Shown one piece after another: positions 1 through 6,439 of a DNA stretch of 10,682 nt (positions are counted from its first letter, which is position 1; each line of letters opens with the position of its first letter). Source of the stretch: an uncultured Clostridia bacterium. Its GTDB lineage: Bacteria > Bacillota > Clostridia > Christensenellales > Borkfalkiaceae. The notes beneath the pieces were generated by a model. The model ran no database searches, had not been told where the DNA came from, and worked only from the letters and a program-made list of their open reading frames with translations. The position numbers and the translations under genes were made by a program. The stretch is taken from NCBI GenBank assembly GCA_947176485.1, contig CAMWQS010000050.1, forward strand, positions 1 through 10,682. Direction: 5' to 3'.

Positions 1-41
1 TTATTGCATATATTCATTTTAAAACTTTTTAAACAAAAAAT

Positions 42-112
42 TGTGGACAACTTTCGGTGGATAACCTATCCGATTTAATACACAAACAAGCGTTTTTTAA
101 AAGTTATCCACA
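42..112. promoter_or_regulatory. Cluster of four DnaA-box-like 9-mers
   Basis: TTATCCACA, the perfect consensus DnaA box, lies at 104-112 on the + strand. One-mismatch versions are TAATACACA at 76-84 (+), TTATCCACC at 56-64 (-) and TTGTCCACA at 42-50 (-). The surrounding 120 bp is rich in A/T runs. DnaA binds such boxes at replication origins and upstream of dnaA itself. A start codon on the - strand at 15-17 opens a reading frame running off the left edge (MNICN), so the cluster may sit upstream of a leftward gene, but no clear Shine-Dalgarno precedes it. The boxes are seen directly; an origin or dnaA promoter is inference. Confidence 0.55.
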
Positions 113-130
113 CTTTTAAACGTATATTAT

Positions 131-162
131 ATGCGGCGGCAAGTATAAACTTGCCGCCGCAT
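131..162 (-). terminator. Hairpin terminator downstream of dnaJ
   Basis: A perfect 13 bp GC-rich stem (131-143 with 150-162) encloses a 6-nt TATAAA loop, 20 bp past the dnaJ stop codon. In the leftward direction it is followed by only a broken, A/T-rich T tract, so it may terminate inefficiently or mainly protect the mRNA 3' end. Confidence 0.65.
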
Positions 163-182
163 TCAAATTTTTATTCATTTAT

Positions 183-1337
183 TTATTGTTTCTCAACTTT
201 TTTGCCGTAAATTGCAGATACGTTGTTTGAAAATTTCTGCATTTTATCGCACGATTTTAAAGGCACGCTCTCCTCGTACTCGTCAAGTTTTTTGGACTGC
301 TCGCGGGAAAGCTTTTGGGGCACGTCTATTTCAACCGTAACGTAAAGGTTGCCAGTGCCGTGAATGGTTTTAACGCCCTTACCCCTTAGGCAGAAGCGCG
401 TGCCGCTGGGCGTGCATTCGGGAATGGAAAGCTCCAAAGTGTCGTCTATGCCGGGCACTTGAATTTTCCCACCGCAAACCGCCGTCTTGTATGAAATGGG
501 CACGGTAACGTACAAATCTCTGTCCTCGCGATGTAAAAGCTTGTGCGGCTCGATATGGAAGTTAATGTACAAATCGCCGCTTTCGCCGCCGTTGCCCGCC
601 GCTTGCCCGAAGCCGCGTTTTCTGAGTGAGCTGTCCTTATCCACGCCCGCGGGAATGTTGACGGTGAAACGAGTTTCGCCTCGCTGATAGCCTTTACCCT
701 TACAGTCGGGGCACCTATCCAAAATTTTCTTGCCCGTGCCGCCGCAGTCGGGGCAGCCCGCAACTTGAATGGTTCTGCCGAAAATGGTATCTTGCTGGAA
801 CTTTACCCTACCGCTGCCGCCGCAACGCGGACACTTTTGGTACGCCGTGCCGCCCTTTGCGCCCGTGCCGTTACAAGAAGTGCAAGGCTCGTTGCGCATA
901 TAGCTGACGGTTTTTGTACATCCCTTTATTGCGTCCAAAAACGAAAGGTTTATAGTCTGCTGAATGTCTGCGCCACGCGGGGTCGTGTTCTGTTCTCGGC
1001 TGCCGCCGAAGCCTCCGCCGAAAACCGAATTTATAATATCCTCGAAGCCGCCCATTCCGCCGCCGAAACCACCGAAGCCGCCGCCGAAGGGGTTGCCGCC
1101 CATTCCGCCCATACCGGGGTGTTCAAGCTCGTAGTCGTACTGCTTTCTTTTATTCTCGTCCGAAAGAACTTCGTTCGCTTCGTTTATCTCTTTGAACTTC
1201 TCTGCCGCCGCCGTATCGCCGGGGTGAAAGTCGGGGTGGTACTGCTTAGCAAGCTTTCTATACGCCGACTTTATCTCGTCCTGCGAAGCCGTCTTGGAAA
1301 CGCCGAGAACGTCGTAATAATTCTTTTTGTCTGCCAT
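183..1337 (-). CDS. dnaJ: Chaperone protein DnaJ (Hsp40)
   Basis: Co-chaperone that delivers unfolded clients to DnaK and stimulates its ATPase in the cytoplasm. All parts of a type I DnaJ are visible in 384 residues: an N-terminal J domain (about 5-70) with the HPD triad at residues 34-36; a Gly/Phe-rich linker (about 75-113) made of GGFGG-like units; a zinc domain with four CxxCxGxG modules (C152/C155, C169/C172, C195/C198, C209/C212); and C-terminal client-binding domains to about residue 355. The length is normal for the family. The start ATG at 1335-1337 is preceded by AAGGT at a suitable distance. It is the last gene of the leftward grpE-dnaK-dnaJ cluster. It is separated from dnaK by 206 bp containing a hairpin and a palindromic repeat, so its expression may be partly uncoupled from dnaK. 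Confidence 0.98.
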   Translation of the reverse strand: MADKKNYYDVLGVSKTASQDEIKSAYRKLAKQYHPDFHPGDTAAAEKFKEINEANEVLSDENKRKQYDYELEHPGMGGMGGNPFGGGFGGFGGGMGGFEDIINSVFGGGFGGSREQNTTPRGADIQQTINLSFLDAIKGCTKTVSYMRNEPCTSCNGTGAKGGTAYQKCPRCGGSGRVKFQQDTIFGRTIQVAGCPDCGGTGKKILDRCPDCKGKGYQRGETRFTVNIPAGVDKDSSLRKRGFGQAAGNGGESGDLYINFHIEPHKLLHREDRDLYVTVPISYKTAVCGGKIQVPGIDDTLELSIPECTPSGTRFCLRGKGVKTIHGTGNLYVTVEIDVPQKLSREQSKKLDEYEESVPLKSCDKMQKFSNNVSAIYGKKVEKQ

Positions 1338-1366
1338 AAATTACCTTATTAGTGAGTGAGAAACTT

Positions 1367-1488
1367 AAACTGCGTAGATGCCAGCGGTACGCGGCGTGCG
1401 CGGCTTTGTTGAAGGGCGTGTACTTTTGCGTACACAACCAAAACAAAACGCAAGCACAACAAAGTAACGCGAAGCATATACGCTGTTT
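1367..1488. repeat. Imperfect 122 bp palindromic element between dnaK and dnaJ
   Basis: The ends are inverted copies matching at 13 of 15 positions (AAACTGCGTAGATGC at 1367-1381; the complement of 1474-1488 reads AAACAGCGTATATGC). The centre is a perfect 6 bp hairpin, GTGTAC (1418-1423) and GTACAC (1430-1435), almost exactly at the midpoint. Between ends and centre the arms match only in patches such as CTTTGTTG. This design suits a small non-coding palindromic repeat. The word GCGTGTACTT is also present, on the complementary strand, in the element upstream of grpE except for its last base context, hinting at a shared family. No coding sequence is supported here. Confidence 0.55.
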
Positions 1489-1501
1489 ATAAAAAACCGC
1501 T

Positions 1502-1529
1502 TAAAGGGGTGTTTGCTAACACCCCTTTA
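1502..1529 (-). terminator. Hairpin at the 3' end of dnaK
   Basis: A perfect 12 bp stem (1502-1513 with 1518-1529) with a 4-nt TGCT loop begins 14 bp after the dnaK stop codon. In the leftward direction the six-T run (complement of 1491-1496) comes five bases after the stem, a weaker layout than a classical terminator. On the + strand the hairpin is followed by a long T-rich stretch, but no + strand gene enters it. It probably reduces read-through from dnaK to dnaJ or stabilises the dnaK mRNA. Confidence 0.6.
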
Positions 1530-1543
1530 TTCTATTTTGTTTT

Positions 1544-3337
1544 TTATTTATGCTGAGTGAACTCGGTGCCGTCGTCGCCGCCGGGATTTCCGTTCGGGTT
1601 GCCGCCCGCTTGCTGATAGATTTTAGCGATTACGGGTTGAACGTCGTTTGAAAGGGTGTCTATAGCCGCCTTAATGCGGTCGTTGTCGCCCGACTCAAGC
1701 TCGGTCTTTGCCTTAGCAATGGCGTCCTCAACGGTCTTCTTATCCTCGTCGGAGAGCTTGTCGCCCGCTTCCTTCAAGGTCTTTTCAAGTCCGTCAATCA
1801 TGCCCTCTAAGTTGTTCTTGTTGTCAACGGCTTCCTTACGCTTCTTGTCTTCCTCTGCGTACTTTTCAGCGTCCTTAACCGCCTTGTCGATATCCTCTTC
1901 GGAAAGGTTGGTCGATGCGGTAATGGTGATGTTCGTACTCTTGCCCGTGCCCAAGTCCTTTGCGGTTACGTTCACGATGCCGTTTGCGTCGACGTCGAAG
2001 GTAACCTCGATTTGAGGTACACCGCGGGGTGCGGGAGGAATATCGGTAAGCATAAACTTACCAAGCGACTTGTTGTCGCGTGCGAACTTTCTTTCGCCCT
2101 GCAAAACGTTGATTTCAACGCCGGGCTGATTATCTGCCGCGGTCGAGAAGATTTGGCTCTTCTTGACGGGGATAGTCGTGTTTCTCTCGATTAACGGTGT
2201 GGATACGCCGCCCAAGGTTTCAATGCCGAGGGTCAAAGGCATAACGTCGAGAAGGAGCACGTCCTTAACCTCGCCTGATAAAACGCCGCCTTGAATTGCC
2301 GCGCCTATCGCAACGCACTCGTCGGGGTTGATGCCCTTGAAGGGTTCCTTGCCCGTAACCTGTTTTACCTTATCGAATACGGCGGGGATACGCGTCGAAC
2401 CGCCGACCATTATAACCTTTGAAATATCGCTGTACGAAAGTCCCGCGTCGCTCATCGCCTTTCTCATAGGTTCAACCGTGCGCCCTACGAGGTCGGAGGT
2501 AAGGCTGTCGAACTTCTGCTTTGAAATATCGATATCAAGGTGCTGAGGCGCGCCGTCAACTACCGTAATGAAAGGAAGGTTTACGTTGGTGCTGCTCATA
2601 CCCGAAAGCTCTATCTTCGCTTTCTCCGCCGCCTCTTTAAGCCTCTGCATTGCCATCTTGTCCTTGGAAAGGTCAACGCCCGTGTCCTTCTTGAAGGTGT
2701 CAACGAGGTAGTCGATTAATTTGTTATCGAAGTCGTCGCCGCCGAGGTGAGTATCGCCGTTGGTTGCAAGCACTTCGAAAACGCCGTCGCCGATTTCCAA
2801 AATCGAAACGTCGAAGGTGCCGCCGCCGAGGTCGTAAATCATAACCTTTTGGCTGCCTTCCTGCTTGTCAAGACCGTAAGCAAGTGCCGCCGCGGTGGGC
2901 TCGTTGATAATTCTTAAAACGTTAAGTCCGGCGATTTTGCCCGCGTCCTTGGTTGCTTGGCGCTGGCTGTCGTTGAAGTATGCGGGGCAAGTGATAACCG
3001 CATCGGTTACCTTTCCGCCGAGGTAGCTTTCAGCGTCCGCTTTAAGCTTGGAAAGTATCATTGCGGAAATCTCTTGAGGGGAATAGCCCTTTTCGATATT
3101 TACCTTGTATGATTCGCCCATATGGCGTTTAATTGAAATAACCGTCTTGTCGGGTGAAGCAACCGCAAGCCTCTTTGCAGCTTGGCCTACGATACGGCTG
3201 CCGTCAGCCTTGAAGGATACGACCGAGGGGGTCGTTCTGTTGCCTTCGCTGTTGGCGATAACTACGGGCTCGCCGCCTTCCATAACGGCAACGCACGAGT
3301 TAGTCGTTCCTAAATCTATACCTATTACTTTTCCCAT
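1544..3337 (-). CDS. dnaK: Chaperone protein DnaK (Hsp70)
   Basis: ATP-driven chaperone that binds exposed hydrophobic segments and works with DnaJ and GrpE in the cytoplasm. The 597-residue product opens with GIDLGTTNS, the phosphate-binding loop. YDLGGGTFD lies near 168-176 and the VGGSTRIP adenosine motif at 311-318. The interdomain linker DVLLLDV is at 359-365, followed by the beta-sandwich substrate domain and a helical lid to about 575. The start was set at ATG 3335-3337, preceded by AAGGAG nine bases upstream; a longer frame adding 22 residues has no ribosome site and no homology to DnaK. The first quadrant lacks the Gram-negative insert, as in Bacillota. The tail ends in TEFTQHK rather than the acidic DxDFEEV-type end common in the family. 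It is flanked by repeat-containing spacers on both sides. Confidence 0.98.
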   Translation of the reverse strand: MGKVIGIDLGTTNSCVAVMEGGEPVVIANSEGNRTTPSVVSFKADGSRIVGQAAKRLAVASPDKTVISIKRHMGESYKVNIEKGYSPQEISAMILSKLKADAESYLGGKVTDAVITCPAYFNDSQRQATKDAGKIAGLNVLRIINEPTAAALAYGLDKQEGSQKVMIYDLGGGTFDVSILEIGDGVFEVLATNGDTHLGGDDFDNKLIDYLVDTFKKDTGVDLSKDKMAMQRLKEAAEKAKIELSGMSSTNVNLPFITVVDGAPQHLDIDISKQKFDSLTSDLVGRTVEPMRKAMSDAGLSYSDISKVIMVGGSTRIPAVFDKVKQVTGKEPFKGINPDECVAIGAAIQGGVLSGEVKDVLLLDVMPLTLGIETLGGVSTPLIERNTTIPVKKSQIFSTAADNQPGVEINVLQGERKFARDNKSLGKFMLTDIPPAPRGVPQIEVTFDVDANGIVNVTAKDLGTGKSTNITITASTNLSEEDIDKAVKDAEKYAEEDKKRKEAVDNKNNLEGMIDGLEKTLKEAGDKLSDEDKKTVEDAIAKAKTELESGDNDRIKAAIDTLSNDVQPVIAKIYQQAGGNPNGNPGGDDGTEFTQHK

Positions 3338-3380
3338 AAAATTTATCTCCTTAAATTTGTTAACTGTAAATAAACTTCGC

Positions 3381-3460
3381 AATACTGCGTTGCGTTGCGG
3401 CAACTCTCAGTCATTTACGCTAAGTAAACTCCTTCGGGTTATCCTCACGCGCCTTGTCTT
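3381..3460. repeat. Repeat-containing spacer between grpE and dnaK
   Basis: The 158 bp spacer (3338-3495) holds no gene apart from the dnaK ribosome site. It carries AATACTGCGTT (3381-3391), a central inverted repeat TTTAC-gctaa-GTAAA (3414-3428), then GCCTTGTCTT (3451-3460). The same three-part plan, with both outer words identical, occurs on the - strand of the element upstream of grpE (complements of 4270-4280 and 4220-4229, around a GTATTGAACATAC palindrome). The two stretches therefore look like members of one short palindromic repeat family. Confidence 0.5.
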
Positions 3461-3495
3461 GCTCGTTTCTTTGCAGTTGGATTATTTTGCTTTGT

Positions 3496-4035
3496 TTATA
3501 TGGTAACGGCTACCTGTGCGTAACGGATAACTTTTCCGTCTTTTGTACGATAGCCTTTCTTTAAAACTTGTTTAACTTTGTTGGGTTCTTCGCCGTCGCC
3601 GCAAGGGAAGTTCAATACCGCCTCCATCACGCCTTCGTCGAAGTCCGCGCCCGTCTCAACGGGAATTTCTTCAATACCCAAGGACGAGAGAATATTTGCA
3701 AAGCTTTTTATAACCTTGTCTATTCCCGCCTTGGTCTTTTCGTCCGAGGCACCGTCAAGCGCGTAGCCGAAATTGTCTGCAACGGGCAAAAGCTTTAAAA
3801 CCGCCTCCGCCGCACCGTCCGCATAAGCCTTTGAAACTGCGGCTTGGTTGCGCTTTCTGTAATTATCGTACTCGGCGGAAACCGCGTACCACTTGCGCTT
3901 ATAGTCCTCGGCAAGGGCGTTCGCCTTTTCAAGCTCGGAAGGCTCTTTCACCTCTTCAAGCTCTTCGGCGGCTACGGGCTCCCCGTCAAGCTCCTCTTCT
4001 TCGTTATGCTTTAAATCGTCTTTTTTCTTCGCCAT
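3496..4035 (-). CDS. grpE: Nucleotide exchange factor GrpE
   Basis: Dimeric factor that opens the DnaK nucleotide pocket so ADP leaves and ATP rebinds, allowing client release. The 179-residue product has the family order: a charged, disordered N-terminus (1-35, rich in Glu); a long helix with the KRKWYAVSAEYDNYRKR stretch typical of GrpE (about 46-62); the helical dimer region with KLLPVADNF; and a C-terminal beta domain ending NKVKQVLKKGYRTKDGKVIRYAQVAV, which contacts DnaK. The start ATG at 4033-4035 has only a weak purine stretch (GTGAG/GAGAT) as ribosome site. It is the first gene of the chaperone cluster. A 278 bp MITE-like element ends 17 bp upstream of its start codon, so the native promoter either lies beyond that element or was replaced by it. 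Confidence 0.97.
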   Translation of the reverse strand: MAKKKDDLKHNEEEELDGEPVAAEELEEVKEPSELEKANALAEDYKRKWYAVSAEYDNYRKRNQAAVSKAYADGAAEAVLKLLPVADNFGYALDGASDEKTKAGIDKVIKSFANILSSLGIEEIPVETGADFDEGVMEAVLNFPCGDGEEPNKVKQVLKKGYRTKDGKVIRYAQVAVTI

Positions 4036-4052
4036 TTTTTATCTCACAGTTT

Positions 4053-4330
4053 TACCCGATGACAACCCCAATAGAACACATCTAAACGCATCCTTTGGTT
4101 GCCCTTTGCACGGTGCGCCCTTATAGTATGTCCAATACTATCGCGTTCGCCCCGCACAAAGCTCATTCCAAATTATGCGGTTTAGACGCTTTGCGATTTT
4201 ATGAGATAGATTTCGTGAGAAGACAAGGCAAGTACACGCTGGCGTATTGAACATACGGCAAGTGGACTTAACGCAGTATTATCCGAAATATATCCATAAA
4301 ATTGTGCTTTGTTGGGGTTGTCATCGGGTA
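4053..4330. mobile_element. MITE-like element with 19 bp terminal inverted repeats
   Basis: The ends are perfect inverted copies: TACCCGATGACAACCCCAA at 4053-4071 and its complement at 4312-4330. Similarity then continues for about nine more bases with three mismatches. Both ends start or finish with TA, so a TA target duplication with 17 bp repeats is an equally good reading, as in IS630/Tc1-mariner type elements. Inside, two hairpins lie equally far from their ends: ATAGTAT-gtcca-ATACTAT (4123-4141) and CGTAT-tgaac-ATACG (4243-4257). Read on opposite strands their cores match at 12 of 13 positions (GTATTGGACATAC and GTATTGAACATAC). The whole is thus an imperfect inverted duplication without a reading frame for a transposase. 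It lies between grpE and the divergent serine dehydratase gene. Confidence 0.75.
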
Positions 4331-4341
4331 TCTACATTATT

Positions 4342-4371
4342 AATATAAACTTTATCCCGCCCGTTAAACAA
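4342..4371 (-). promoter_or_regulatory. Candidate grpE promoter upstream of the MITE
   Basis: On the - strand TTGTTT (complement of 4366-4371) is followed after 18 bp by TATATT (complement of 4342-4347). The -35 is poor and the assignment tentative. If used, the transcript would cross the whole MITE-like element before reaching grpE. No CIRCE (TTAGCACTC-N9-GAGTGCTAA) or CtsR heptamer repeats were seen nearby. Confidence 0.3.
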
Positions 4372-4396
4372 AAAAGTTACATATTTTTTTATTCCG

Positions 4397-4425
4397 TTGA
4401 CAATTTTCCCCTTCGGGTTTAAAAT
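4397..4425 (+). promoter_or_regulatory. Consensus promoter of the serine dehydratase gene
   Basis: TTGACA (4397-4402), a 17 bp spacer and TAAAAT (4420-4425) form a near-perfect housekeeping sigma promoter. The -10 box ends six bases before the start codon, so the expected +1 falls at 4432, the A of ATG. Confidence 0.75.
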
Positions 4426-4431
4426 TGATGT

Positions 4432-5664
4432 ATGCAATCATTAAGAGAAATTTACAAAATCGGCAGAGGTCCTTCCTCCTCCCATACGATGGGTCCCGAA
4501 AGGGCGGTTAAAATCGTAAAAAGCCTATACCCCAAGGCGGACCTACTTAAAGTTACACTTTACGGCTCGCTTGCCCTCACGGGCGAAGGGCACGGCACGC
4601 AAACGGTTATAGCCAAAACTGCAAAGCCCTTAAAGTGCGAGGTAGTTTTCGATAGCGAATCGCCTTGCCCCGTTCACCCCAACACGATGGATATTTCGGT
4701 GTACAAAAAGGGCGAGCTTATCGATACCAAGCGCGTTTACAGCGTTGGCGGCGGCACGGTCGTTTTCGAGGGCGAGCCGTCGGACAAATACGAAAAGTAC
4801 GCCGACGACAGTATTTATCCCCTTAACAGCTACACCGAAATTTCGGACTATTGCAAGGCGCACAATATGCGGCTTTGGCAGTACGTGGAGCTTTGCGAGG
4901 GTAAGGAAATTTTCGACTTTCTTCTCACCGTTTGGGAGAGAATGAAGCAAACTGTCAACGAAGGTCTTGCCGTTTCGGGCACCCTTCCCGGGATACTCGG
5001 CACGAAAAGGCGTGCGCAAAAGCTTTTTAACCAGCGCCACATTGACGAGTCTGCGCAGACCCGCGAGAGTAGGCTCGTATGCTCGTACGCGTTTGCAACG
5101 GGCGAGCAGAACGCCGCCGGCGGAATAATAGTTACCGCCCCCACTTGCGGTGCGTGCGGGGTCGTGCCCTCGGTTTTGAAATATATGCAGGACGAGCGCG
5201 GCTTTACCGACTTGCAAATTGCACACGCGCTTGCGACGGGCGGAATTATAGGAAACCTTATAAAGAAAAACGCGTCCATAAGCGGCGCGGAATGCGGGTG
5301 CCAAGCGGAGATTGGCTCGGCTTGTTCTATGGCGGCAGCCGCCCTTGCCGAACTTTTTGAAATGGGCTTGGGGCAAATCGAGTACGCCGCGGAAGTCGCT
5401 ATGGAGCATCACTTGGGTTTGACCTGCGACCCCATTGCGGGGCTCGTGCAGATACCCTGCATCGAGAGAAACGCCGTTGCCGCCATGCGTGCAATCAACG
5501 CTTTATCGCTTGCAAACTTCCTTGCGGACAGCCGCAAAATCAGCTTCGATATAATAGTTAAAACTATGTACAATACGGGCAAGGACCTTTTGAACAGCTA
5601 TAAGGAAACCTCGTCCGGCGGACTTGCAAGATACTACGAGTTGCCCAAGAAAAAATCAAACTAA
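4432..5664 (+). CDS. sdaA: L-serine dehydratase (ammonia-lyase), single-chain Fe-S type
   Basis: Converts L-serine to pyruvate and ammonia using an oxygen-labile [4Fe-4S] cluster. The N-terminal beta domain carries GPSSSHTMGP (13-22), the signature of the family. The C-terminal catalytic domain has APTCGACG (236-243), GAECGCQAE (285-293) and TCDPIAGLVQIPC (331-343). C290, C332 and C343 have the same spacing as the three cluster ligands known from the Legionella enzyme (Cys343, Cys385, Cys396), so all ligands appear intact. At 410 residues both domains are fused in one chain, whereas many Bacillota split them into sdaAA and sdaAB. The ATG at 4432-4434 fits the expected N-terminus (MQSLREIYKIGRGPSSSHT), but no Shine-Dalgarno precedes it and the promoter directly abuts it. 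It stands alone, divergent from grpE, and ends at a strong hairpin. Confidence 0.96.
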   Translation: MQSLREIYKIGRGPSSSHTMGPERAVKIVKSLYPKADLLKVTLYGSLALTGEGHGTQTVIAKTAKPLKCEVVFDSESPCPVHPNTMDISVYKKGELIDTKRVYSVGGGTVVFEGEPSDKYEKYADDSIYPLNSYTEISDYCKAHNMRLWQYVELCEGKEIFDFLLTVWERMKQTVNEGLAVSGTLPGILGTKRRAQKLFNQRHIDESAQTRESRLVCSYAFATGEQNAAGGIIVTAPTCGACGVVPSVLKYMQDERGFTDLQIAHALATGGIIGNLIKKNASISGAECGCQAEIGSACSMAAAALAELFEMGLGQIEYAAEVAMEHHLGLTCDPIAGLVQIPCIERNAVAAMRAINALSLANFLADSRKISFDIIVKTMYNTGKDLLNSYKETSSGGLARYYELPKKKSN

Positions 5665-5680
5665 TCACAAATAAAACTTA

Positions 5681-5709
5681 AAGCCGCTGCGCGTTTTGCG
5701 CAGCGGCTT
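5681..5709. terminator. Bidirectional terminator between sdaA and the SGNH hydrolase gene
   Basis: A perfect 12 bp GC-rich stem (AAGCCGCTGCGC, 5681-5692, with 5698-5709) encloses a 5-nt loop. It is followed on the + strand by a T-rich tract (5711-5722) and on the - strand by another T-rich tract. It lies between convergent genes, 16 bp after the sdaA stop and 14 bp from the hydrolase stop, and can serve both. Confidence 0.9.
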
Positions 5710-5723
5710 ATATTTTTAATTCA

Positions 5724-6332
5724 TTATAACAAATGCTTACGAATAGCTTTAATAGCTTGGTCGGCAATCAAACGGGAGCCCCTATGCGTGGGGTGAACGC
5801 CGTCCAAAGAATACTCGGAATAAGGTAACCTTTCGCAAAGCCCGTTAAACATTTCGTCGTAGGCAACGAACTCGTCCGCAGTCTTTAGGGCAACCTTGTT
5901 CACGACTGCAAGCTCCTCGTTGAACAGCTTGCGCATTCTCAGCTTGTCGGGCGCGGGCAGAAGGAACGGCTCAAGGAAAATAACTACTATCCCCTCTTTT
6001 TTAAGCTTCTTTAAAAGCTCTTTAAGGTCGGCTTCGAACTGCTTTAAGTCAAGCGGCTTGTCCGCCTTGAATTGGTGAATGGTATTGTTTATGCCTATCA
6101 TTATAACGACGGCGTCGGGCTTCAACGATATTACGTCCTCGTCGACACGCGCCAAAAGGTCGGAAACCTCGTCCCCCGAAACGCCTTTGTTTATAAGCTC
6201 TATATCCGTATCAGGATAGATAGGGCGCAGCTTGTCCGACAGAATTTTAACATAGCCCGTACCAAGCGATTTAATATCGCCTCTGTCCCTGCCGCAGTCC
6301 GTTATCGAGTCCCCGAAAAATACTATTCTCAT
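5724..6332 (-). CDS. SGNH/GDSL-family hydrolase (lipase/esterase-like)
   Basis: A 202-residue single-domain esterase-type enzyme. All four SGNH blocks are present: GDSIT (7-11) with nucleophile Ser9; NKGVSG (48-53) with oxyanion Gly50; GINN (80-83) with oxyanion Asn82; and DGVHPTHRG (177-185) with Asp177 and His180 of the triad. There is no signal peptide or membrane segment, so it should act in the cytoplasm. Relatives remove acetyl or acyl groups from carbohydrates, lipids or thioesters; the sequence does not settle the substrate. The start ATG (6330-6332) is preceded by a purine-rich AGAGGGAAG ribosome site. It is a single-gene unit with its own promoter and a palindrome at the -35, convergent with sdaA. 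Confidence 0.9.
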   Translation of the reverse strand: MRIVFFGDSITDCGRDRGDIKSLGTGYVKILSDKLRPIYPDTDIELINKGVSGDEVSDLLARVDEDVISLKPDAVVIMIGINNTIHQFKADKPLDLKQFEADLKELLKKLKKEGIVVIFLEPFLLPAPDKLRMRKLFNEELAVVNKVALKTADEFVAYDEMFNGLCERLPYSEYSLDGVHPTHRGSRLIADQAIKAIRKHLL

Positions 6333-6356
6333 ACTTCCCTCTCTTATTCTATTACC

Positions 6357-6385
6357 ATTTTAGCACACCCCTTCCGCTTTGGCAA
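6357..6385 (-). promoter_or_regulatory. Promoter of the SGNH hydrolase gene
   Basis: On the - strand TTGCCA (complement of 6380-6385) is followed after exactly 17 bp by TAAAAT (complement of 6357-6362). Each box matches the housekeeping consensus at five of six positions, and the -10 ends 24 bp before the start codon, leaving room for the AGAGGGAAG ribosome site. Confidence 0.65.
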
Positions 6386-6393
6386 GTGCCAAA
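6378..6393. promoter_or_regulatory. 16 bp palindrome over the -35 box (putative operator)
   Basis: TTTGGCA-ag-TGCCAAA is a perfect 7 bp inverted repeat with a 2 bp centre, and one half contains the -35 hexamer of the SGNH hydrolase promoter. The size and position fit a dimeric repressor site. The regulator is not identifiable here. Confidence 0.5.
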
Positions 6394-6439
6394 AGAAAAT
6401 TAACGGATAAATAAATTTTGAAAACCCCGAAATAATGCT

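Noticed and set aside
765..1352. Long + strand open frame opposite dnaJ (195 codons)
   Set aside because: It is antisense to a highly conserved DnaJ, has low-complexity Ala/Arg-rich content caused by the Gly-rich linker, and no ribosome site.
3338..3403. 22-residue N-terminal extension of DnaK
   Set aside because: The internal ATG at 3335-3337 has AAGGAG nine bases upstream and gives the canonical MGKVIGIDLGTTNS start; the extension runs over the spacer.
4036..4431. CIRCE operator upstream of grpE
   Set aside because: Searched by eye for TTAGCACTC and GAGTGCTAA and close variants on both strands; none found.
4630..5412. Long - strand open frame opposite the serine dehydratase gene (260 codons)
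   Set aside because: It lies wholly inside a gene with complete catalytic motifs, shows no recognisable domain and has no start signals.
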